From positions 154,994 to 218,993 of the forward strand of contig JAGFNQ010006450.1 of NCBI GenBank assembly GCA_024364735.1: 64,000 nt of DNA. Direction: 5' to 3'. Origin of the DNA: Boesenbergia rotunda (Eukaryota; Streptophyta; Magnoliopsida; Zingiberales; Zingiberaceae). Positions 1 through 10,207 of the stretch are shown piece by piece (position 1 is the stretch's first letter; every line of letters starts with the position of its first letter). The notes under the pieces are model-generated. The model was not told the origin of the DNA and did not search any database. It saw only the letters and a program-made list of their open reading frames with translations. Made by a program: the position numbers and the translations under genes.

Positions 1-520
1 AAAGCTTCATCGTAAAATGAAAGTGAAACTAATAATACTAATAAGAATAAAAGTAAGATTTTTTTTAGTTAATATACGATGATAAAAGATGATTCATTCA
101 TTTAACGCCCTCGTCAATTCGTCATGGAGGAGATAAATCATATGGGTTGCTAGCTCGGATATTGTGGCTAGTGCGTATAAATGATTGATACACTAACTTT
201 GCTGAGTTTTGAAACTCATATTTTAAGATGTATCGTACGTATTAGTTATCAGCCTATCTCATAATTTTTTTTTAAAGTTGATATATGATATGTAGCTTGA
301 TCGATTAAGTTTGAAAAAAACTGATTAATTACATAACAGTTAACTTGATCAGGAAAATAAATAGAAAGACGCTTATCTATCCAAATCATCCGTTTTATCA
401 GACCCGTTAAAGGAAAAAATTTCGTATAATCCATCCTAGTTGAGTACTCTACTCCGAAATTTCTGTGATCCGTACTGGACGTCTAACAGGCAACAGCTAT
501 ACCGTGACACCGTGATAGGC
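1..520. other. AT-rich intergenic DNA, nothing recognised
   Basis: No convincing coding region, RNA gene or repeat boundary is visible. The short open frames on the minus strand have no recognisable domain and lie in AT-rich sequence. The stretch probably belongs to the distal promoter of the HLH gene that starts at 823. Confidence 0.5.
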
Positions 521-524
521 AATT

Positions 525-559
525 GAAGCACGTGAACATTCAGATCCCCCACGTGCTTC
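525..559. promoter_or_regulatory. Inverted pair of G-boxes upstream of the HLH gene
   Basis: Two CACGTG hexamers lie at 529-534 and 550-555. Each sits inside a 10-bp arm of a perfect inverted repeat (GAAGCACGTG at 525-534, CACGTGCTTC at 550-559) with a 15-nt spacer. G-boxes are known binding sites for plant bHLH and bZIP factors. The pair is about 270 bp upstream of the ATG at 823, so a role in that gene's promoter is a reasonable inference. Confidence 0.55.
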
Positions 560-822
560 GTGGCCCGGTGGCAGCGCGCCCTGTGTTTTCGTTGAGTTTT
601 TGTTAACTTTTCCCTCGAACTTTTAACCCTCAAGTCACCATAAATTTACAAGTATGCCAATCGTTGTAATCAGTAGGTGTTATTTTCGTAGTTAGAGTAA
701 ATATGAAGGGTGACTTATCTGAAGTTCAAGTTATAAGGATCGAGGAGTAGCCACCGCCGCTGCGTGCCATCTCATTTCTCCGGCAGCAAATTCTTCTAGT
801 CTCGCACCCAGTCCTCGCCGCC

Positions 823-1212
823 ATGACGCCAGCGGGGAGCATTGTCGTTGCTCCCAAGTCCACAAGGCCGGTCCTAAGGATGAGCGAGCGGAGAAGGAAG
901 GAGGTTCCAAGCAACTCGCGGCGGCCCCACTGCCTCTCCATCGCCGGAACGAAGCATATCAGACAACGACCGGAACCTGCTTCATTCTCGTCCCCGGAAG
1001 CAGTGTCGCAGCGGCTTGAAGTTCTTAGGAGCCTCGTTCCCCCGGGAATCGATCGCGCGAAGGAGCCGCAGATGGAGGCGGCGGCGGCGGCGACCGCCGA
1101 CATACTTTTCGAGGAGACGGCGGAGTACATCCTGCTTCTCAGGAGCCAAGTGGAGAAGCTGAAGCGGCTGCTGGACGTCGTCTGCATGGACAAGAATCAC
1201 GACGACGCATGA
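823..1212 (+). CDS. Atypical helix-loop-helix regulator (IBH1/PAR/UPB1-like group)
   Basis: Intronless 129-codon ORF with a good plant start context (GCCGCCATGACG). Residues about 60-73 (VSQRLEVLRSLVPPG) and 93-115 (ILFEETAEYILLLRSQVEKLKRL) form two amphipathic helices in the HLH pattern. They are joined by a loop carrying an Ala run encoded by repeated GCG. A canonical DNA-contacting basic region is missing, although a short RRRK cluster lies near residue 23. The family is known to act in the nucleus as dimerisation partners that titrate bHLH factors, in brassinosteroid, light or ROS-linked growth control. Which subgroup this belongs to cannot be settled by eye. GC content is very high compared with the flanks, as in the other host genes here. 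A paired G-box lies about 270 bp upstream. Overlapping minus-strand frames are shadows of the GC-rich codons. Confidence 0.7.
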   Translation: MTPAGSIVVAPKSTRPVLRMSERRRKEVPSNSRRPHCLSIAGTKHIRQRPEPASFSSPEAVSQRLEVLRSLVPPGIDRAKEPQMEAAAAATADILFEETAEYILLLRSQVEKLKRLLDVVCMDKNHDDA

Positions 1213-1490
1213 ACAAAACTAGAATTCAATGAGGAAATCAGTCAACTTGTTCTTGTTCTCAAAATCTATCCGATGGTTGAATCATTATCAGAATTGCTTG
1301 AAATTAATCTCCAGTCAACTACAATCTTCTCCTGTTCATAACTCTACAATTTCTCAAGAAAATGAAGGGATCGGTCGTTGCTTTCCAGGAAAAGAGGAAG
1401 GAGGAATCTCTGATGGGTCCAAGCTATCTTTTGCAGATGTTATAATAATATGAGCATGTGCAGGTTCTTACAATTTTACTGCAAATGAAT

Positions 1491-1496
1491 AATAAA
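1491..1496 (+). terminator. Candidate poly(A) signal of the HLH gene
   Basis: AATAAA about 280 bp after the stop codon, in AT-rich 3' flanking DNA. Plant poly(A) signals are loose, so this is only a candidate. Confidence 0.35.
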
Positions 1497-1499
1497 GAT

Positions 1500-2075
1500 T
1501 GGCAAGAATATATATAATACTTACAATTTAATTATGATTCTTTTAATTATATTTCATATTTAATATATGTCCATTTATCATCCCGACAGCATTCATAATG
1601 AGTCTAGTACTAAGTTTCATCTTTTGCTACAATTAGTACTGCAATAATAAAATTATCTAAAAATAATTATTCCTTATTCTCTCCTCCCTCTATTTTCTTT
1701 TATGCTTGAAGTCATTATTTTCTCTGTCGATCTTGTTTGTTCAATAAATTATTTCACCAACTAGCCGCACGTAGAAAGAAAGGAAAAAAAACAGACGGAA
1801 GAAAAACAGACGAAAAAAAAGATAGAATTTTTTTTAGTCTGAAATTAATCTCTTTCTTTAGTATTCCTCCGATCCGGTCTCAAAAAGACTTACGCTATTT
1901 GGTTTAAGAAGAGAATAAATTAGTTGTGACGGCTAATCTCATCAATCACATAGCTGGTAGTTTGTATATAGTCATGGATTCAATACTTACATACGAGAAG
2001 CTCTTCATCAAATTTTTGCATCCCACTTTGAAGCATGAGTTCTTCACTTTCATCTATAAATTAAATACAACTTAT
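1500..2075. other. AT-rich intergenic DNA
   Basis: No gene seen. The last 200 bases (from about 1870) may already belong to the decayed copia remnant that is recognisable from 2076, but I could not read coding similarity there. Confidence 0.4.
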
Positions 2076-2540
2076 GCAATGGGGAGATACTTCTATCAAT
2101 AATTATATGTAATTAGTCAAGATCATCACCAACAACTTAGTTACAATTGGACTTCCGATCTTTGAACTAGATTTATTTATGTATGTTCTTACCAGTTTAG
2201 GCCATCGATATGATAGTTTCATTCCAAGTGTCACAATTGACATGGAACGGGTGTCACTCGAAATATTTCTTGGAGTGTTATATTCTTATGAAAGACTTTT
2301 ACAAGTACCTTGATCAAAAGATACCAAATTCTCTCTCTTGATCAACATTTGTGACTAGCAAAGCTCCATAATAAACCAATCTATTCCACAACATTATCAT
2401 CAAAATCACAGTGGAGGAAATAGAGGTCGAGGCCGAGGCCGAGGTCTAGGACATTGTCAAATTGGTCTCAACTACAGTCACTTTGCCCAAAAATATTGTA
2501 AACGGTTTGATTCAAACTTTATAGGAGGACATGTATTATC
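2076..2540 (+). pseudogene. Decayed Ty1/copia gag fragment
   Basis: Conceptual translation with frameshifts and stops resembles the C-terminal half of a copia gag polyprotein. A stretch reading LDLFMYVLTSLGHRYDSF followed by VSLEIFLGVLYSYERLL matches the usual gag pattern of an alternating Leu/Tyr helix and then an S-x-E-R-R-L helix. At 2409-2540 there is an RGRGRGRG linker followed by a damaged zinc knuckle (CQIG..., ending near KRFD) in which one Cys codon has been lost. No LTRs or primer site can be assigned, so this is an old orphan fragment unrelated to the younger elements to its right. Confidence 0.65.
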
Positions 2541-3264
2541 AAATTGACCTCCACACACTCCTCTTGAGAATCAACAACTTAGTCATCTTTGATGGTCTCT
2601 TTTCTCGTTCACTCAGGCTCTTCCTCTCCGAAAAAGCTAGATCAGCTTCTTGCTCGCGAGATTCGATTGCTTGAGGGGTCCATCTTACCGGCACAATCCC
2701 TCCAATGCTCAAGTCAGTCACTGGTGGAGGAATAACAAATAGAAGAACGAAAAGCAAAAAAATGGAATAGAATTGGAGAAGACTCGCCTCTGCCTTGCGA
2801 GAGGAAATAGACCAATTACTTAGAAGCTATTGCCAAGGATACTTATATAGCTTGTTAGAAGGAACCTCAACGTCATCTACCTCCGCGCACTTTTAGACTG
2901 TTCCCTCTAGTGAGCTCAGATAAGCAATCTGTTATCCTTCTTTCACTCACAGATTGCCACGTCAGATGAGGAGGGAATTAAGGGAACCACCTCTGTCAGC
3001 TACTCTGTAATAGCCACTTACAGATTGCCATGTGGGAAAGAAGAAGCACTTGAGAAAACTACCTTTGATCTCCCGTTCATGTTCTCCATTCAGGGACGAC
3101 CATATACTCACAACCAGAAGTTTCCATCTCTTGCATGCTCGGTGAGAAACCCTTTTGGTGAGGGTCACATTTCATACGTTTCAGAGGAGATTACTAAGAT
3201 TACTAAGGGTAACTCTCGGAATTTCCCAGGGAAACTTCGTGATGTAGCCCAGATGTCCATAGCT
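2541..3264. mobile_element. Possible decayed LTR / promoter region of a G/H-type element
   Basis: A phrase at about 2704-2735 (CTCAAGTCAGT with a purine-rich stretch after it) resembles 62710-62740 in element H, and a TATATA motif lies about 130 bp further on, as in H. Otherwise only short spurious frames are present. The relationship is weak, and the block may be another retroelement LTR. Confidence 0.3.
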
Positions 3265-4075
3265 TGGAAGACAATATTTATATTTCTCGATATATCATGT
3301 AAAATACAGCGTAAAAAAAAAAAATCCCTTTCTCTTCTCTTCGACGCCAACATCTTCCCCCTTTCTTCGTTCGACTGAGGGCACACCACAGATCGGTTGC
3401 ATTCTCATCCTTGTGCCCGACGCCGTCGACCCCACTCTGGCCAAGAACAAGAGCGAGGATTCGTTGGTGCGTCGCAACCCTAACTCATCTTCCCTCTCTC
3501 GATCGTCGCTCAACGGCAGGCCACCGCTTCTTCCTGTCCTCTGTGATCGCTACTCTCAACCCACGGCGACCTCTCCCCTCCAATCCACCTTGCCTAGGGT
3601 GTGGGTAGACAAGGATCAGTAATTGGTAGGATTTCACTCATGAACTCCTTGCTCCGGCCAAGCGATGCCGCAAAGGTGAAGGTGAGGCCATCTGGTTAGT
3701 TTCCGTGGATTAGTTTTGTTTTTGTTTGATTTTGTTGCTACCAAACCAAGGCGTCTTATAGCAAAACTATTTCGTGTATTGTAGTTAGTGTTCTGTTATT
3801 TTTTTTTTTTGAGTTAGATCTATAGGGAGTTTTGTGCCGTGGGGTTTCTTTGTTTTGATTCTCTAATGTGCCGTGAAGTTTGTTAATGTGAGCAGAGGGA
3901 AGTGAGGTCAAACTTGATTGAATTGTAAATCTTGATGGAAATATAGTTGGGGTTAGGTATGGGAGATTTGACTTTAGTCTTGAAGCTTCATGTGCGAGCT
4001 ACCATGTTGGAAGCACTGTAATTGGAAACTAGTTTACGAAACTCTTGAGGGTTGGTTTGTTGATATGGTGTTACT
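3265..4075 (+). other. Truncated 5' transcription-unit-like segment (LTR half or gene 5' end)
   Basis: TATTTATA near 3273 is followed by a pyrimidine-rich, GC-rich leader (3320-3620). Next come an ATG-led short frame near 3641, a GTGAGG splice-donor-like site near 3685, and T-rich intron-like DNA. This layout (TATA, GC-rich leader, intron) also occurs in the gypsy solo LTR at 22291-25276 read on its minus strand. One reading is that this is the first half of the Tekay-like LTR whose second half resumes after element A1 at about 8800. A truncated host gene is the alternative. Confidence 0.3.
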
Positions 4076-4258
4076 TGTTAGGGTAATCTAAGTGTCCTAG
4101 GTTTTGATATTTAGGCAAAGGTTTAAGTTAAATTTATTGTTGTATTTGATATGCATTGTGAATATGTAGGATACAGATACAACGAGGAAAGTCCACGTGG
4201 GATCTTGGTAAAGAAGGAAAGTCTAAGTGAGATCTTGGTAAATGAGGAAAGTCAAGGA

Positions 4259-4590
4259 CTGAGACTGAAGGAAGCTCCAAAAGGCAAGACGTGAAGGATG
4301 ATGAGGCATCCGAGGGACATAAGGCTGATGGAGGAGGCTAGAAGGCTAAGTCTTGGCAAAGGAAGACCCGACAATAATGATCAAGGCCGAAGGAAGCTCC
4401 AGAAGGTAAGCCGTGAAGGATGGAGAGACATCTGAGGGATGCGAGGCTGATTGAGGAGGCTAGAAGGCTGTCTTGGCAAAGGAAGGCCCGTCAACAAGGA
4501 TCAATGCCGAAAGAAGCTCCAGAAGGCAAGTCGTGAAGGATGGAGAGGCATTCGAGGGACGCGAGACTGATGGAGGAGGTTAGAAGGCTA
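4259..4590 (+). repeat. Tandem ~121-bp repeat in the A1 5' LTR (3 units)
   Basis: Each unit contains GAAGCTCCAGAAGGCAAG, then GTGAAGGATGGAGAGGCAT and GAGGAGGCTAGAAGGCT. Starts are near 4271, 4393 and 4513. The A1 3' LTR has two units (near 8002 and 8123), and the LTRs of A2/A3 have one. The copy number therefore differs even between the two LTRs of one element. Confidence 0.8.
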
Positions 4591-4664
4591 GGTCTAGGTT
4601 GGTCGGTCGGGGATGAGTGTTGAGTGATTGTACTCGGGGCTAAAACCCTAGGTTTAGGGTTTGG

Positions 4665-4825
4665 GCAGTCGACTGCTGCTGGGAGCAGTCGACTGGTAGA
4701 AGTCACAGAAAGATCAGTCGACTGATCTTTTGTGTAGTTTACTGGTGTCGGCTTAATTTGAACGTTGGGTTGTAATGTTCGAATTCGACAGATGGCAGTC
4801 GATTGGTGTTAGCACCAATCGACTG
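4665..4825. promoter_or_regulatory. Palindrome cluster in U3 of family A
   Basis: CAGTCGACTG occurs at 4666-4675 and 4686-4695. At 4709-4730 it is the core of a perfect 22-bp palindrome (AAAGATCAGTC and its mirror). At 4796-4825 there is a stem-loop with 13-bp arms (CAGTCGATTGGTG / CACCAATCGACTG) and a 4-nt loop. The cluster lies 30-190 bp upstream of the TATA-like site. Confidence 0.8.
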
Positions 4826-4845
4826 GTAACGACTGGATCAGGAAC

Positions 4846-4866
4846 GAGCTCTATTTAAGAGAGCTC
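4846..4866 (+). promoter_or_regulatory. TATA-like site framed by an inverted repeat
   Basis: GAGCTCT-ATTTAAG-AGAGCTC: 7-bp complementary arms enclose the TATA-like heptamer. Slightly varied versions occur at the same LTR position near 8457, 43370, 48072 and 53847, which supports a conserved core promoter. Confidence 0.6.
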
Positions 4867-5214
4867 ATTTTGCTGAGCAAAGGTTGACGAAATAAACTTG
4901 GGTAAAACTTATTAGTAGTCTACAAGTGCTCAGGAGTGTTACGAGTTTGTGGCGATGTTTCTCTACCTATATACATGAACTAGCCGGAGGTTTTCCGGGG
5001 AGTTATCCATAGATGGATCGGGATCGCCCACCTTATGGACTGTCGTGGAGTAGGAGTTTTATCTCCGAACCATGTTAAATTGGTTTGTATTCTTCCTTCT
5101 AGTTTTAGTTTATATAGTATTCCGTTACGCACTAACATGTGTAGGATGAATCGGTGAATCAAGTGGGTGATCGACTATTCATCCCTTCTAGACATACGAT
5201 CAAGTCCCAATAAG

Positions 5215-5226
5215 TGGTATCAGAGT
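5215..5226 (+). other. Primer-binding site of A1 (initiator tRNA-Met)
   Basis: TGGTATCAGAGT directly after the 5' LTR. It matches the plant initiator-Met site TGGTATCAGAGC with one mismatch at the last base. Confidence 0.85.
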
Positions 5227-5288
5227 GAATGTTCGCTCTTGTTGGACTAACCGCCAAAGGAGCAAGGCAGTAGAGGAAGAAGACAAAG

Positions 5289-6732
5289 ATGGAGTCCGAA
5301 GGTCTGCTAGGATGGGATACACGGATCCCACCTCCATATGATCGAAACGATTTTGATTATTGGAGAAAGCGGTTAGAGACTTGGTTCCAAATGGATTAGG
5401 ATCATTGGACTGCATTGGTGGTTCCGTTTAAAGCTCCAACGGACAAAAAGGGGATGCGTCTCCAACATCGATATTAGACCAAAGATCAAATAGAGGAAGC
5501 GGAGTCGGATAAGGATGTAACGAATATTGTATTAAATTTGTTACCTTCTTATATTGTGTCATGTGTAGGTGAATACAAGAATGCTCATGAGCTATGGAGA
5601 AAGGTGATAGCTCTTCATGAGAATTCTACACGAGGTAAGAAGTGGAAGAGTCGAAGGGCAAGGGCTCATTGGTCCAAGAGAAGAAGAAGGATCAATTAAA
5701 AGTTGAATCAAGTTCAACATTCGAAGAGGAGGAGGAAGTGGAATCGTCCACATCCTCAAGTGAGGAAGAAGAAGAGCAATCCATGGTGGAGGAGATCTTG
5801 GAAGCTCAACCCTCAACCTCAACTACCAAGAAGAGTGGGAAATCACACATCAAGTGTTTTGAGTGTAGAGAGACGGGACACTACAAGAGTAGGTGTCCTT
5901 CACTCAAGAAGGTAAAGGAGGTAAACCCTAAACCCAATGAAGTTCATTTGAAAATTAATGTGGGTTGTAGGGATGGAGCAAAGGATAAGAAGCATATAAT
6001 TTGCTTTACATGTGGTGAGCGTGACCATTACCATACAAAATGCCTAAGAAAAGGAGAGCTCAAAAAGCTAGAGCATTTGAAGAAATTGGAGAAGAAGATG
6101 AACTCAAGTCAAGGGGAAGCTTCAATGGTAAAAGAGAAGGTAATCTCTTATTTAAAATTTAATCTAATTTTTAATTCTTATATGCTTATTAAAAATATTA
6201 TAGATTATTTACCCAAGGATAATCATGGATTTAGGTATAATGATAGAAATAGGGTCAACAAGGTAGATAACTCTAGGAAATCATTATCCAAGGTAAGACC
6301 CAATAAGACCCAAACTACCATGCCTAAGAGGAGGAAGGTAGTAAATGATCAAGGTATTAATCCCAAGAAGGGGAGACATATATCTAGGAAGGTGGATAGG
6401 TTAGGAATGTCCAAAATGGACATGTTGACTCTAGGGTTAGAACTCTAGAATTAGAAAATTAAGTCTTGAAAGCAAGGCTTGAGGAAATGGGGAGAGCCCT
6501 AGATAGATTCGTTATTGGACTTAGGGGACTTGACATGTATTTAGGTGGTCAAAAACTCAAAAATATTAAATTAGGTACATCCAAGGCAAATGAAAAGAAA
6601 TATGCTAGGGTAGCATATAACTATGGCAAGGATGAAAAATCCAAAAATAAGCTATTTAAAGATAAGGGAAAGAATAATTTAACCAAGGACAAAGTGTCCA
6701 AGGTAAATGAAGTTAGATTTGTAGGCCAATAA
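5289..6732 (+). pseudogene. Broken two-knuckle gag of A1
   Basis: Starts at ATG 5289. The N-terminal half (to about 5640) reads as a copia gag with YDRNDFDYWRKRLETWF and an ELWRKVIALHEN helix, but it contains in-frame stops. A frameshift near 5640 leads into the longest open part (5642-6448), which has an acidic Glu/Ser run and two CCHC knuckles: CFECRETGHYKSRC and CFTCGERDHYHTKC. A stop and a frame change near 6448 lead into a basic tail that ends at 6732. Gag would form the particle and bind RNA. This copy cannot make a full product. The A2 and A3 versions have the same domain order. Confidence 0.8.
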
Positions 6733-7807
6733 TCATTGGAGGTAAACTGGTGTAGCCTATTAACTGTGGATGAGTCACCTAGGGAGGTGACTAAGGTTAA
6801 GAGCTCAAGAAGGAGCTCTAAGAGTCTATTTGGGACTCATGCTCATTGGATCTCGAGAGGATATCTCCGGAAGTCTAGATAAACCATAGAGTGTGCCAAA
6901 TGATTTGGAGACGAACTTGAGTCTCAATCCTTGGGTTTTGGCACATTGAGTTTGGATTCATGCAAGAAATATGACATTGGGGCATATTGAATGAAAAATT
7001 TATTTTGATGTATAGATGTCATATAAACCAATGCTAGGGATGCATTGTGGGTTGGTATGGGTAGATACATCAAAAGAAAAGCCAAAACTAGAACTTTGAG
7101 TTAAAGTTCAAATTGAACCATTTAGTTAGTTTTGAATTTTATGTCAATCTTGGGAGATGAGATATATATACATTTTTAAATGTATTTTTTCCCAAATAGA
7201 CATGGGTACCACAAACATCTCCATAAAATTTGGAAATTTTTGAAAATTTATGAAATTTCTGGTGCATTTCTAAAATTTGGATTAGAATGTAGAAATGGGT
7301 TGATATCAAGGTATCAGTCGACTGGTGTAGGGTTCAGTCAACTGATAATTCCGTGAGTTACCTGTCGATAAGGGTCAGACAACTGATAACTATCTCAGTC
7401 AACTGATACAGGCTGAAATATTTTCAACAAAGTTGAAAAGTATCCAAATGAGTGTAAACTTGTGTATAATCTTATGGGAGGTTAATACACAATATTTATA
7501 GTTATTAGAGGGTAAAGAATCCAATAATTGAGATATTATTGGAGTTCTTTTTGATGTGTGACAATGTTGGAGAAGTGTTGGGTTTATGTGGGAAACCAAC
7601 ACACTTTTGCAAGAAATTAAAGCTCAAGGGGGAGCTTAGGTGAAGGTAGAGCAATGGTTGCTCATTTATTGGTAAAGGGGGAGAAGTACCTTTGCAGGGA
7701 AACCCGATCTAAAGGGGGAGCCTAATGTTAGGTTTCATGATTAATGCATGTTCATGGTATTATTTTCCTAACTTAAATGCGTTGTCAAACATCAAAAAGG
7801 GGAAGAT
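6733..7807 (+). other. Non-coding 3' internal region of A1, with palindromes and polypurine tract
   Basis: No coding region. The sequence is shared with A2 (from about 45270) and A3 (from about 52250). At 7308-7406 there are four degenerate copies of the LTR palindrome (CAGTCGACTGG, CAGTCAACTGATA). The purine tract AAAAAGGGGAAGAT at 7794-7807 abuts the 3' LTR and would prime plus-strand synthesis. Confidence 0.7.
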
Positions 7808-8795
7808 TATTGGAGTAATCTAGGTGTCCTAGATTTTGATGTTTGGGCAAAGGTTTAAGTTAGCTTTATTGTTGTATTTGATATGCATTTGAGTATGCAG
7901 GATACAGGTACAACGATGAAAGTTCAAGTAGGATCTTGGCAATGGAGGAATGTCCAAGTGAGATCTTGACAAATGAGGAAAGTCAAGGACTAAGGCTGAA
8001 GGAAGCTCCAGAAGGCAAGACGTGAAGGATGGAGAGGCATCTGAGGGATGCGAGGCTAATAGAGGAGGCTAGAAGGCTAAGTCTTGGAAAAGGAAGACCT
8101 GACAACAAGGACCGAGGCCGAAGAAAGCTTCAGAAGGAAAGCCGTGAAGGATGAAAAGGCATCCGAGGGACGCGAGACTAATGGAAGAGGTTAGAAGCTA
8201 AGTCTAGGTTGGTCGGGCGAGGATGAGTGCTAAGTAATTGTACTCAGGGTTAAAACCCTAGGTTTATGGTTTGGGCAATCGACTGCTGCTGGGAGCAGTC
8301 GACTAGTAGAGGTAACAAAAATATCAGTTGACTGATCTTTTGTACAGTTTACTGATGTCGGCTGAATTCGAATGTTGGATTGTAATGTTTGAATTCAACA
8401 GCTGACCGCTGACTGGTGTTGGCACCAGTCAACTGGTAATGGCTGGATCAGGAACAAGCTCTATTTAAGAGAGCTCGGTTTGGCTGAGCAAAGGTTGACG
8501 AAATAAGCTTGGGTAAAACTTATTTGTAGTCTACAAATGCTCAGGAGTTGTTGCGAGTTTGTGGCGAGGTTTCTCCACCCACAAGGAGCCACACGAGCTA
8601 GCTGGAGGCTTTCCGGGGAGTCATCTACCGACGGATCGAGATTATCCACCTTACAGACTATTCTAGAGTAAGAGCTTTATCTCCGAATCACGATAAATTG
8701 GTTTGTGTTCTTTTTTGTTAGTTTTAGTTTATATAGTATTCCGTTGCGTACTAACATGTGTAGGACGAATTGGTGAATCAAGTGAGTGATCCCCT
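7808..8795 (+). repeat. 3' LTR of A1, end missing
   Basis: Begins TATTGGAGTAATC (TG mutated to TA) and follows the 5' LTR through two 121-bp units, the palindrome cluster (8278-8435) and the TATA-like site. Similarity stops near GAGTGATC at about 8790. The terminal 40-50 bp seen in the other LTRs are absent. Confidence 0.8.
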
Positions 8796-10188
8796 CTCGG
8801 AGTAAGTTGCTTTATCTTAAATCTATTTACCTTATTTTTCTTGCTTAATAGTTATTCTTACTTGACCTTTGAGTAGTATTCTAAAATATTCAATTATACA
8901 GTCTCATCACTTGATTTTTGATCTAAAGAGTATCACATGTACTATAGAACTATCATTTAACTTATTTAGGGTATGATTGACATTAGATAAACCCTACATA
9001 ATAGATTAGTACATGTTTATTTACTTTGGTGTTGATTGTGCTTCGTATCGTATTGATTGCATAGTTTTGGTTTGATTGAGGTTGTGCATATTAGAGACAT
9101 GCACCATAGCATTGTTGCATGCCAACGACCACTGGCTCTCTTGTGGTTGAGACGGGTCATCGGTCTTATTTCCTGTTGTGTTATGCTCAGTTAGAGTTGT
9201 GTGCAGACAGTTGATATTTCCCAAGTGTTTGGAGTCCCCACAGGTATTTCAGAATTTTATAGCCACAGGTATTATGACTTTTCATTCAGGGTCATAGGTA
9301 TTGTGGTGTATTTGCATAGCCACCGGTTTTGACGCTTATATCTTGTCCACTCAACCTACTCATCGTAGTAGTGGTTGGTGTGTGTACAATGCAGGTCATC
9401 GTATCATGTGCATATTATGCATTGTGCATTTGCTTGTGTTTGCTGTACTTATTTGAGCTATGATTGTTACATTTGATTTACATGCATATATGGTTATGAT
9501 TTGCATTTATTATATGATCTGGATCTGCTCGGCATCACTAGCAGTTTATTGAGGTATTAGGGGATTTCTGTTCATGCCCCTACGTATTTCATTGGTTTTC
9601 AGGTATGTTTTATTCATACAGATGCATTTAATTTATGTTCTTTATTTCTGAGACTGTATATCCTTGTTTCTGTATGCTTGTTTTATCTTTTCATATACCA
9701 TGCATTTCTCTATTCTTATACCCGCAAAGTTCGCCTGGACTCACCACCCCTTCTTCTTCTTTTTATTTTAGGTAGTTGATAATCGTGCCTCGTGCCTCTA
9801 GGAGAGGATCTAGCTGCCAGTCTCCTCGTTTGAGTATTATTTTTGTTTCTCTTCGTACTCTCGTAGTATTCTTATCGTATTGGTGTCATTTTGATTTTGT
9901 TATCATTTTGGATGGTATTTAATTTTTCTTTAGACGTGTATTTAACTGCTTTCGTTGGATTTTGATTTGCCGTATTTTAGTTTACGAAAATTTATTTATT
10001 TTGATTATCATTTATTATGCAAATTATTTAACTACGTGATTGTGTTTATGTTGATGTCAGCTGATTGTGGTTGTCCTAATTATTGCCATGTATGTGTGGA
10101 GTTGTGTATGTATAAAGTTCAGATTGTCTGCTGTATAAGGGAGATGCTACCCGATTTTCGAGCAAGCACGGGTCTCTGGGGCATGACA
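8796..10188 (+). repeat. 3' part of a Tekay/Del-like gypsy LTR
   Basis: Several phrases match the solo LTR at 22291-25276 read on its minus strand: GTTGCATGCC followed by a CTTGTGGTTGAG stretch, CATGTGCATATT and GCATTGTGCAT, and a GGACTCACC motif upstream of a T-rich acceptor-like TTTTAG at about 9771. It ends GGGGCATGACA at 10188, directly before a primer site. The 5' half is missing here, probably displaced by A1. Confidence 0.65.
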
Positions 10189-10194
10189 ATTTAG

Positions 10195-10207
10195 TAGTAT
10201 TAGAGCC
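10195..10207 (+). other. Degenerate primer-binding site of the gypsy element
   Basis: TAGTATTAGAGCC resembles the TGGTATCAGAGCC site used by Tekay/Del-like elements, with two substitutions, and sits 7 bases after the LTR end. Confidence 0.6.

Larger units (their letters stand above)
4076..5212 (+). repeat. 5' LTR of A1
   Basis: Begins TGTTAGGGTAATC and ends just before AAGTGGTATCAGAG. It contains three copies of a unit of about 121 bp (unit starts near 4271, 4393 and 4513). Next come a telo-box-like AAACCCTA/TTTAGGGTTT stretch, the palindrome cluster 4665-4825 and a TATA-like ATTTAAG at 4853-4859. At about 1137 bp it is longer than the A2 LTR (882 bp) because of the extra 121-bp units. Confidence 0.85.
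4076..8795 (+). mobile_element. Element A1: gag-only copia-type LTR retrotransposon
   Basis: Layout is 5' LTR (4076-5212), primer site (5215-5226), broken gag (5289-6732), about 1 kb of non-coding 3' region, polypurine tract (7794-7807) and 3' LTR (from 7808). The internal region is only 2.6 kb and has no protease, integrase or reverse-transcriptase reading frame on either strand. The element is therefore non-autonomous, in the style of terminal-repeat elements that retain only GAG. The 3' LTR loses its last 40-50 bp near 8795, so no target duplication can be read. Two relatives (A2, A3) form the array at 42861-54088. Confidence 0.85.

Noticed and set aside
726..1193. 155-codon minus-strand ORF over the HLH gene
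   Set aside because: Shadow of GC-rich codons; the plus-strand frame has the HLH pattern and a good start context.
4650..4675. Interstitial telomere repeat
   Set aside because: Only one or two TTTAGGG-like units, conserved as part of the family-A LTR, so not a telomeric remnant.
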